The notes under the pieces were generated by a model, which was given only the letters and a program-made list of their open reading frames with translations, was not told where the DNA came from and made no database searches. Both the position numbers and the translations under genes were made by a program. DNA of 5,621 nt, taken from Planctomycetota bacterium (GTDB lineage: Bacteria; Planctomycetota; SZUA-567). Shown piece after piece: positions 1 to 5,478 of the stretch (positions within the stretch are counted from its first letter, which is position 1; every line of letters starts with the position of its first letter). The DNA lies in contig JAJBSZ010000090.1 of assembly GCA_020861125.1 (NCBI GenBank), positions 1 to 5,621 of the forward strand, in the 5' to 3' direction.

Positions 1-41
1 AAAATCCAAAATAAATCCGCACCGGCATCGGCAGTCGCCGG
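1..41 (-). terminator. Possible weak terminator after the phosphoesterase-like gene
   Basis: Downstream of the stop at 144 the minus strand can form a short stem, CCGGC paired with GCCGG (positions 22-41), with a 10-base loop. A T-rich run (ATTTATTTT, then ATTTT) follows up to the window edge. The stem is only 5 bp and the T-rich part starts about six bases after it, so this is a poor match to a classical rho-independent terminator. The rest of the 143-bp stretch holds no convincing gene. It contains a run of ten G at 56-65. What lies to the left is unknown. Confidence 0.22.
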
Positions 42-143
42 GAATCGGATGGAGCGGGGGGGGGGAAACACGAGATGGCCGTTGCCGGGCTGGGGCGAGG
101 CGGCTTTGGAACCGGCGCCCGTCGGTGCGGCGAAAGGGGGCGG

Positions 144-1388
144 TCAGGGTCCCGTCTCAAAAATAAGATCGCCGGGCGCACCGCAGGCGGCGCACCGTTC
201 CGGCAGGGTGGACCCGGCGTACAGGTGCCCGCAGGAATCGCATACGCCGTACCGCGAGGGCGCGATATCGGTTCCGGCCAAGGCCTGCTCCACCGCCCTT
301 TCCACCAACCGATCATTCACCCCTGCCGCTGTGCGGGTGCGGTCCATGACCTGAGCCGCCAGCACGGCGTCACTCATCTCCGCCGCCGTTACCAGGTCGT
401 CCGCGTTCCGGCCCGACAGGCAGCCGCCGGCATGGCGGCCGGCCACCAGCCGCACCGCCGCGTCGTCCGTGCGCCGCAGCAGACGGTTGAGAAATCTCGC
501 CCCCCGCAAGCGGCTCTCGGCCAGAGCCCAATGCAAGCGGGAAAGGTGCGGCAGACCGGACGCGGCCGCATCCTCGGCCGCCAGGCGCTCCAGCACCTGG
601 GCCCGGCAGGCGGCGGCAAAGGCTTCCTCGATGCCGGCCAGCACCCCCGCTTCCATCTCCCTGCCGGGCTGGGGGGAAAGCACCCGGAGGGTTACCCGGG
701 GCAGGCCGTCCTCCCCGACCTGGAACTCCAGGGCATGAGCCGGCGGCCGGCGCAGGCGGGGCAAACGCCGGAGGCGCGACCCGCCGCCGCCGGTGACCAC
801 CAGCCGCAGCCCGTCCACCTCGTCGATGAAATAGCCCCGGACATGACCGCAAAGGAGGAGGGTGATACGTTTCCGCCAGACGCCGACCGCCTCCTCGAAC
901 CGACGCCATTCCCTGTCGGTCAGGGAATCCCCGGTAAAGCGGTTGGGAGGCGGCAGGTGAAAGGCGACGATGATAGTGCGGCTGTCGACGATGGCCAGGG
1001 TGTCCCGGAGAAAGGCGAGGGTCCCGTCCGAAAAGGCGCGGCCGGAATTATCGAGAAGAATAAGGGCGAAATCTTCGGCCAGGATGGCCCGGTTGCCGAA
1101 GCCGAAATGCTTTTCGAACCCGGGGCCGTCCAGGCCGCCGGGCAGGACGTGCACCGGTTTGTCGGTGGTGCGGTTGATGAAGGCGGCGATGGCGCTGTAG
1201 TAGGGATCGCCTCCCACCGGCGCCACGTCGCCCGGTACGATGATAAAATCGCCCCGGGCGCCGGTGAGAGCCTGACCAAACACCTCCAGGGCTTCCGGTC
1301 CCTGACCGTCGGCGCCGGGGCAACCGATGACGGTGAAGGACCGGGCATCGAGTTCCTGGATCAGCCGGGAGATCGGCTTGACAATCAC
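144..1388 (-). CDS. Degenerate calcineurin-like metallophosphoesterase fused to a rubrerythrin-like, zinc/iron-knuckle C-terminus
   Basis: 414 residues from a GTG start with AAAGG seven bases upstream; no signal peptide or membrane segment, so probably cytosolic. Residues about 15-240 follow the calcineurin-like phosphoesterase pattern: FTVIG strand (18-22), PGD (52-54), PVHVLPGG (78-85), FHLPP (143-147), GHVR (181-184) and a glycine-rich TGGGGSR (199-205). Of the usual metal ligands only D54, H144 and H182 remain. DxH is CPG (23-25), GNH is GGL (84-86) and GHxH is GHVR, so catalysis is doubtful. Residues about 250-305 align without gaps to my recollection of the first half of rubrerythrin, but the diiron ligand positions are A260, R293 and G296. 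Residues 383-402 form CxxC-x12-CxxC, like the rubredoxin-type knuckle ending rubrerythrins, and would bind Fe or Zn. The start overlaps the argG stop as GTGA, which suggests translational coupling. Function is unknown; a redox- or metal-sensing binding protein is possible. The fold calls are fairly firm, the loss of activity is inferred. Confidence 0.8.
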   Translation of the reverse strand: MIVKPISRLIQELDARSFTVIGCPGADGQGPEALEVFGQALTGARGDFIIVPGDVAPVGGDPYYSAIAAFINRTTDKPVHVLPGGLDGPGFEKHFGFGNRAILAEDFALILLDNSGRAFSDGTLAFLRDTLAIVDSRTIIVAFHLPPPNRFTGDSLTDREWRRFEEAVGVWRKRITLLLCGHVRGYFIDEVDGLRLVVTGGGGSRLRRLPRLRRPPAHALEFQVGEDGLPRVTLRVLSPQPGREMEAGVLAGIEEAFAAACRAQVLERLAAEDAAASGLPHLSRLHWALAESRLRGARFLNRLLRRTDDAAVRLVAGRHAGGCLSGRNADDLVTAAEMSDAVLAAQVMDRTRTAAGVNDRLVERAVEQALAGTDIAPSRYGVCDSCGHLYAGSTLPERCAACGAPGDLIFETGP

Positions 1389-2632
1389 TTCCGCGCCTTT
1401 GCGGCGGCCTTTCCGGCCGAAGCCGCCTTGGCCGCCCGCCGGGCCTGGGCCCGGAGCGGCAACCCGTGCAAGCGGATGAAGCCGGTGGCCAGGGTCTGGT
1501 CGTAGGCGCCGCCGTCGTCGTCCATGCTGGCGATCATCGGGTCGTAGAGGGATTCGGCGCTGGTGCGGCCGACGGGCATGACATTGCCCTTGTAGAGTTC
1601 CAGGGTCACCTGGCCGGTGACGTGGCGCTGGCTCTCCTCCACCAGGGCAATGAGGGCCCGCATCTCGTCGCAGAACCAGTAGCCGTTGTAGATCAGTCCG
1701 GCCATGCGCGGCACCAGGGAATCGCGCAGGTTCATGAGATCCCGGTCCATGGTCAGGCCTTCCAGATCCCGGTGCGCTGTCATCAGGAGGGTGCCGCCGG
1801 GCGTTTCGTACACGCCGCGGCTCTTCATGCCGACGTAGCGGCTTTCCACCATGTCGACCCGGCCGACGCCGTTTCGGCCGGCGAGACGGTTGGCCGCATC
1901 CATGAGTTTCACCGGCGGCAGCTTCTTGCCGTTCAGGGCCACCGGCACGCCGCGGAGGAATTCCACGCTCACCGTCTCGGCCCGGTTGGGCGCCTTCAGC
2001 GGATCCACCGTGAGTTCGAACATGTCGGCTCGGGGCTTGGCGTCGGGATCCTCGAGCATGCCGGCCTCGAAGGAAATGTGGAGCAGGTTTTCGTCCGAGC
2101 TCCAGGGCTTTTTGGCGGTGGCCTTGACGGGAATGCCGTGTTTCTTGGCATAGGCGATGGCCTCGGCCCGGCCCTTGATCACGGAGGAGAAGTGGGGATC
2201 GCGCCAGGGAGCCACCACCTTCAAATCCGGCGCCAGGGCGGCGGCGGTGAGTTCGAACCGCACCTGATCGTTTCCTTTGCCGGTGGCGCCGTGGGCGAAC
2301 ACGGTGCAGCGTTCCTTTTTCGCCGCCTGCACCATCGCTTCGGCGATGCAGGGCCGGGCCAGGCTGGTGCCAAGGTAATACCGCCCCTCGTAGAGGGCGT
2401 TCATGCGGATGGCCGGGAAGACGAAATCGCGGACGAAATGCTCCCGCACATCGGCGACGATCACCTTCTTGGCGCCGCTCTGCAGCGCTTTCTTCTTGAG
2501 GGCGGGCCAGTCCTCGCGCTGCCCGACATCGGCTGCGAAACAGATGATGTCGTCACCCTTGTCGGCCAGCCAGCGGCAGATGACCGACGTGTCAAGACCG
2601 CCGGAATAGAGGAGAAGTACGCGTTCCGCCAT
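1385..2632 (-). CDS. argG: Argininosuccinate synthase
   Basis: ArgG joins citrulline and aspartate with ATP to give argininosuccinate, AMP and pyrophosphate, the penultimate step of arginine synthesis in the cytosol. The 415 residues cover the whole family. The PP-loop YSGGLDTS is at residues 9-16, the citrulline/aspartate-binding GATGKGNDQVRFE at 115-127 and APWRD at 141-145; further on come ENLLHISFEAG and the conserved ESRYVGMKSRGVYETPGG stretch. The ATG at 2632 is chosen because AAGGGA sits seven bases upstream (2640-2645) and the PP-loop then falls at the usual place. An in-frame upstream extension to 2722 would run through the predicted -10 box and leader hairpin. The last roughly 22 residues (394-415) form an Ala/Lys/Arg-rich tail beyond the usual family end. 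The stop overlaps the next gene as GTGA. No other arginine gene is present in the window. Confidence 0.97.
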   Translation of the reverse strand: MAERVLLLYSGGLDTSVICRWLADKGDDIICFAADVGQREDWPALKKKALQSGAKKVIVADVREHFVRDFVFPAIRMNALYEGRYYLGTSLARPCIAEAMVQAAKKERCTVFAHGATGKGNDQVRFELTAAALAPDLKVVAPWRDPHFSSVIKGRAEAIAYAKKHGIPVKATAKKPWSSDENLLHISFEAGMLEDPDAKPRADMFELTVDPLKAPNRAETVSVEFLRGVPVALNGKKLPPVKLMDAANRLAGRNGVGRVDMVESRYVGMKSRGVYETPGGTLLMTAHRDLEGLTMDRDLMNLRDSLVPRMAGLIYNGYWFCDEMRALIALVEESQRHVTGQVTLELYKGNVMPVGRTSAESLYDPMIASMDDDGGAYDQTLATGFIRLHGLPLRAQARRAAKAASAGKAAAKARK

Positions 2633-2639
2633 GATCGGA

Positions 2640-2645
2640 TCCCTT
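2640..2645 (-). promoter_or_regulatory. argG ribosome binding site
   Basis: AAGGGA, within AGAAAAGGGA, ends seven bases before the ATG at 2632. It supports that start over the upstream in-frame start at 2722. Confidence 0.7.
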
Positions 2646-2672
2646 TTCTGAAACAGTCGGGCACATAAATGG

Positions 2673-2704
2673 ACGGGGAGAAGGGCGTGGTACCCTTCCC
2701 CCGT
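2673..2704 (-). promoter_or_regulatory. Strong hairpin in the argG leader
   Basis: Arms ACGGGG+GAAGGG and CCCTTC+(T)+CCCCGT pair over 12 bp with one bulged base and a seven-base loop (TACCACG, minus strand). The hairpin begins almost at the predicted transcription start and ends about 40 bases before the ATG. No T-tract follows (CCATTTATG), so it is not an obvious terminator. It could stabilise the mRNA, act in leader control, or close off transcripts arriving from the upstream gene. The pairing is seen directly; the role is inferred. Confidence 0.5.
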
Positions 2705-2712
2705 AGAGACAG

Positions 2713-2741
2713 AGAATAGCAAACCGCCGGTTCCGGCGCAA
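2713..2741 (-). promoter_or_regulatory. Candidate sigma-70-type promoter for argG with internal inverted repeat
   Basis: Minus-strand TTGCGC (2736-2741) and TATTCT (2713-2718) are 17 bp apart, so transcription would start near 2706. The box matches are modest (3/6 and 4/6). The spacer and part of the -35 are covered by CGCCGG-AA-CCGGCG (2725-2738), a perfect 6-bp inverted repeat that could be an operator. The repeat could instead form the short stem of a weak terminator for the gene ending at 2759, since a T-rich stretch (TTTGCTATTCT) follows. I see no recognisable ArgR box. Confidence 0.35.
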
Positions 2742-2758
2742 GGCGGCGGAGGCCGTTT

Positions 2759-3952
2759 TTACTTTCCCGTGAATTCCACCGACAGCGCCAGCATCGACTC
2801 GGCCGGTCTGGTGCCGTAATCGTTGGCGTTGTCGAGATTGCGGAAGATGGCGGAGGCCAAAGCCTCTCGGTCCCGCTGCTCGAGGGTGGCCGCCACCGCT
2901 TCCCAGAACCAGTGGAGCTGGACCTTGGCGTTGAGGCAATTGCGGGAGGAATAAATCCCCTCGGTGACGCAGAACAGCGCCTGTCCCGGCCGGAAATCGT
3001 AGGTTTCGTCCTGACCCGTGAGGTTGGGATCCATGCCGAGAAACGAGGCGCCGGGGGCGGATATGTTCTGGATGGCGGTCTTTGGTCCGCAGAGCAGCAT
3101 GCCGAGGCGTCCCGCCTTGGCCAGGTGCAGTTTGCGTTTTTTGACGTCGACGCGGAAGACGCAGAGGCTGGCCTGATGGGCGCGGTGCTTTTCCTGCACC
3201 AGGGATTCGTTCACCACCCGCAGGGCGTCGGAGAGCACGCCGCCCTGGTGGTAGGCGTGGAGTGCCCGGTGGGTGGTCCGCATGATGTGGCATACTTCGA
3301 GCACGGTGCGCAGTCCGGTGCCGTTGCAGCAGCCGATAAAGCCGAGAAGGCCGCCGTCGCCGGTGGGCATGAAGTCGAAGAAATCGCCGCCCGCCTCCAG
3401 GGAGCGTATGAATTCGAACCCCAGCCGGAGCTGCGGCAGCACCGGCGCTTCGCGGATCAGAAGCCGGCTGGTCAAGGATTGGGCGAAAAAGATGTCCCGC
3501 TCCCTGCGCTCGCGATAGCAGTTGGTGCGGACCCGTTCGAGGTAGGCCATGGTGGAGAGGGATTTGGCGAGGACGTTGAAGGCTTCGCGAGTCTTTCGCT
3601 TTCCGGCCTCCGGGGTGGTGGCGGCGAGGGCACCGAGTTCGCGGCCGTGACTGTAGAGCCGGGCGGTGAGAAGGCCCTTCATGCCCGCCGTGCTCCGCAA
3701 GAGTTCGGCGTACAGACTTTGCTCGTCGCCGGTGGCGACGTAGGTCGGGTACCAGTCCTCGCCGCCGTAGCCGCTGATGCGCTGCATCCGATCCGGATAA
3801 TCGTCGGCGATGTATACCGCAACCGTTTCGTATCCCAGACTGCGGAACAGCGGCTGGAGCGGTTCGAACATCCCCGGACTATAGGACTGGCGGTTGTCGA
3901 AGGTGCCCAACGCCTCCTGGACAATTCCCAATAAATCGACGTTATCACTCAT
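2759..3952 (-). CDS. GAF-like plus SpoIIE/PP2C-fold regulator lacking canonical metal-binding aspartates
   Basis: 397 residues from ATG 3952; soluble, with no membrane segment. Residues about 25-140 look like a GAF sensor domain. A charged helical linker (about 138-165) leads into a SpoIIE/RsbU-type PP2C domain (about 172-397), recognised by EAGGDFFDF (187-194), the GxxNGTG turn (207-213), the AGRLGMLL stretch (280-287) and FCVTEGIYSSRN (327-338). Active relatives dephosphorylate anti-anti-sigma factors using Mn/Mg held by aspartates. Here GDVSGxG is GCCNGTG (C208), TDG is TEG (E331) and the terminal DD is AE (384-385), so activity is probably weak or absent. An in-frame ATG at 4018 would add 22 residues but has no ribosome site and sits a few bases after the predicted transcription start. 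The chosen ATG has AAAAAGGG about 12 bases upstream. No partner sigma, RsbV or RsbW gene is visible. The gene is upstream of and codirectional with argG, and divergent from the peptidase gene. Confidence 0.85.
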   Translation of the reverse strand: MSDNVDLLGIVQEALGTFDNRQSYSPGMFEPLQPLFRSLGYETVAVYIADDYPDRMQRISGYGGEDWYPTYVATGDEQSLYAELLRSTAGMKGLLTARLYSHGRELGALAATTPEAGKRKTREAFNVLAKSLSTMAYLERVRTNCYRERRERDIFFAQSLTSRLLIREAPVLPQLRLGFEFIRSLEAGGDFFDFMPTGDGGLLGFIGCCNGTGLRTVLEVCHIMRTTHRALHAYHQGGVLSDALRVVNESLVQEKHRAHQASLCVFRVDVKKRKLHLAKAGRLGMLLCGPKTAIQNISAPGASFLGMDPNLTGQDETYDFRPGQALFCVTEGIYSSRNCLNAKVQLHWFWEAVAATLEQRDREALASAIFRNLDNANDYGTRPAESMLALSVEFTGK

Positions 3953-4029
3953 TATGGTGGCGCGCCCTTTTTCGCAGTATAAATCGATGTACCGATGCCA
4001 TTGTCCCCGCTTTTCCATTGTATATCATT

Positions 4030-4059
4030 ATTATGAGATTTGCCGGGGATTTTTTGCAA
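4030..4059 (-). promoter_or_regulatory. Candidate promoter for the GAF/SpoIIE-like gene
   Basis: Minus-strand TTGCAA (4054-4059, 4/6) and CATAAT (4030-4035, 5/6) are separated by 18 bp. Transcription would start around 4023, giving a leader of about 70 bases to the ATG at 3952. The -35 is embedded in GGGATTGCAA, an element repeated at the opposing promoter. Confidence 0.4.
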
Positions 4060-4103
4060 TCCCTTGCCGGAGCGGCCCGGCGACGGGCCATGAAGGGGAT
4101 TGC
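4056..4103. promoter_or_regulatory. 48-bp imperfect dyad between two divergent promoters
   Basis: GCAATCCC (4056-4063) and GGGATTGC (4096-4103) are perfect 8-bp inverted copies. They can be extended by TT/AA with a single bulged G. Nearly coaxial inside them is GGCCCG-GCGA-CGGGCC (4074-4089), a 6-bp stem with a GNRA-type loop sequence. The outer arms overlap the -35 boxes of both predicted promoters. The dyad lies outside both predicted transcripts, so a protein-binding operator is more likely than an RNA hairpin. The rest of the 314-bp gap (3953-4266) holds the two promoters and leaders and no convincing gene. Confidence 0.45.
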
Positions 4104-4128
4104 CATGACCGCCGGGAAACGGTACAAT
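4100..4128 (+). promoter_or_regulatory. Candidate sigma-70-type promoter for the peptidase operon
   Basis: TTGCCA (4100-4105, 5/6) and TACAAT (4123-4128, 5/6) are 17 bp apart, the best promoter match in the window. Transcription would start near 4135, giving a leader of about 130 bases. GGATTG (4097-4102) and CAATCC (4125-4130) form an inverted repeat bracketing the core promoter. Confidence 0.55.
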
Positions 4129-4255
4129 CCGCGGGACTGGTCGCGGACGGACCATTCCCGACCCCGTGCCTGACTATCCACGGTGCGAGGGATGAGCGCG
4201 GCGTCCACGACCGTACAAGCCCGGATTTCCGATCTCCACTTTCGTGGAAGGCCAC

Positions 4256-4261
4256 AAGGGG
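4256..4261 (+). promoter_or_regulatory. Ribosome binding site that sets the peptidase start
   Basis: AAGGGG lies five bases before the ATG at 4267. Upstream in-frame starts (GTG 4183, ATG 4192) have no comparable well-spaced site and would add residues unlike the family N-terminus. Confidence 0.7.
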
Positions 4262-4266
4262 CAATC

Positions 4267-5478
4267 ATGCCGAACAAGAACACGTCGTCCTTGCGCGACA
4301 CTTTTCTCGATCTCTGCCGGGTTCCTTCCCCTTCCCTCCACGAACGGGAGGTGGCGAAGGTGGTGGCAAAGAAAATCCGCCAGCTCGGCCTGGAACCGCT
4401 GGAGGACGAGGCCGGTCCTTCCCTCGGCGGCGACTGCGGCAACCTCGTGGTCAAGGTGCCCGGTACCGGCAAGGGCCCGCGGCTGCTGCTGGCGGCGCAT
4501 ATGGATACGGTGGAGACGCCCGGCAGCCCGCCGGCCGAACCCCGGGTCGACGGCGACTGGATAACCCGAAGCGGCGGCGGCATCCTCGGCGCCGACGACA
4601 AGTCCGGGGTGGCGGTGCTGCTGGAAGTCCTCGCCCGTCTCACCCGCGACGGCAAAAAACACGGTGACCTGGTGTTCGCCTTTACCGTGGCGGAGGAGAT
4701 CGAGTGTCTCGGCGCGGCCGAGCTGGATCCGGAGATCTACCTTGGACTCGACGCCGGCGTCTCCCTCGACTATTCCCGGCCGTCCGAGATCGTGGTCGCC
4801 GCTCCGACCAAGGTGGCGTTCCGCATCACCGTTCACGGCATCGCCGGCCACGCCGCGTTCCCGGAACGGAAGATCAACGCCGCCCATGTCATGGCCCAGA
4901 CCCTGGCCCGGCTGCCCACGGGCCGGCTGGATGAGTTCACCACCAGCAACCTCGGCATCATGCGGTCCGGCAGCGCCATCAACATCATCCCCGACACCGC
5001 CTATGCCGAATACGAGATCCGCAGCCACCGCAAGGACGTCCTGGACTTTCATGTCAAACGGGTCATTGGCATTATCGAAGGGGTGGTGCGGGAGAACCGG
5101 GTGTTTTCCACCGGTGGCGGTCAGGGCATGGGCGAAGCCGGCACCGACGCCTTTACCATCCGCTATTCCCACGTGGATGTGGATGTGGAGGTCGGCTACG
5201 AAGGCTACCACCTGGCGGACGATGCGCCCATCGTGAAAAAACTCCGCGCCGCCGCCATCCGCGCCGGCCTGGAACCGGAACTGGTGATCGCCCAGGGCGG
5301 ATCCGACTCCAACATCTTTAACCGGCGCGGCCTGCCATCGGCGGTCATCGGCTGCGGTATGTACGGCGCCCACGGTGCGGCGGAACGGGCCAATCTCCGG
5401 GACATGGCGGACACGGTGGAGACGCTGTTGCAGCTGATCTACGAACCCCGTGCCAGCCTGCGCGGAAAGGTCAAGTAA
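4267..5478 (+). CDS. M20-family zinc aminopeptidase, PepT-like (tripeptidase T group)
   Basis: This 403-residue cytosolic enzyme should remove N-terminal residues from short peptides using two zinc ions. The family's ligands are all present: H78 and D80 in AAHMDT, the bridging Asp in GADDKSG (D110/D111), catalytic E143 and metal ligand E144 in VAEE, D162 in LGLDAG, and H369 in YGAHGAAE. The dimerisation domain (about residues 180-295) contains GIAGHAAFPE (191-200) with its conserved His195, and the GGSDSNIFNRRG stretch (344-355) precedes the last ligand. Length is close to PepT (about 400-410). The closest match by pattern is the PepT-like subgroup rather than M20A deacylases or PepD, but the substrate cannot be fixed. 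The stop overlaps the next ATG by one base (TAATG), so the two genes are very likely cotranscribed. It is transcribed divergently from the GAF/SpoIIE-like gene. Confidence 0.92.
   Translation: MPNKNTSSLRDTFLDLCRVPSPSLHEREVAKVVAKKIRQLGLEPLEDEAGPSLGGDCGNLVVKVPGTGKGPRLLLAAHMDTVETPGSPPAEPRVDGDWITRSGGGILGADDKSGVAVLLEVLARLTRDGKKHGDLVFAFTVAEEIECLGAAELDPEIYLGLDAGVSLDYSRPSEIVVAAPTKVAFRITVHGIAGHAAFPERKINAAHVMAQTLARLPTGRLDEFTTSNLGIMRSGSAINIIPDTAYAEYEIRSHRKDVLDFHVKRVIGIIEGVVRENRVFSTGGGQGMGEAGTDAFTIRYSHVDVDVEVGYEGYHLADDAPIVKKLRAAAIRAGLEPELVIAQGGSDSNIFNRRGLPSAVIGCGMYGAHGAAERANLRDMADTVETLLQLIYEPRASLRGKVK

Noticed and set aside
75..1505. 476-codon open frame on the plus strand opposite the phosphoesterase-like gene
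   Set aside because: It is antisense to a recognisable gene, has no family motifs, and arises from high-GC codon bias on the other strand.
1466..2668. 400-codon plus-strand open frame opposite argG
   Set aside because: It is a mirror of argG codons, rich in His, Gly and Val with no domain; argG is certain.
2633..2722. 30-residue N-terminal extension of ArgG
   Set aside because: It runs through the predicted -10 and leader hairpin, and the ATG at 2632 has a well-spaced ribosome site and family-like N-terminus.
2633..2758. ArgR operator upstream of argG
   Set aside because: No AT-rich TNTGAATNNNNATTCANA-like palindrome is visible in this GC-rich region.
4236..4255. Alternating hairpins CCAC-TTTC-GTGG and GTGG-AAGG-CCAC just before the peptidase ribosome site
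   Set aside because: Stems are only 4 bp; this is expected by chance and too weak to claim a riboswitch or attenuator.
3945..4655. 236-codon minus-strand open frame spanning the divergent intergenic gap
   Set aside because: It overlaps the peptidase start and both promoters, is low-complexity Ser/Arg/Pro, and shows no family pattern.
5173..5190. Three near-repeats of GTGGAT inside the peptidase gene
   Set aside because: Encodes VDVDVE within a beta strand of an intact enzyme; too short to be a meaningful repeat.
4174..5373. 399-codon minus-strand open frame opposite the peptidase
   Set aside because: It is a shadow of the M20 peptidase, whose full set of metal ligands is in the plus-strand frame.
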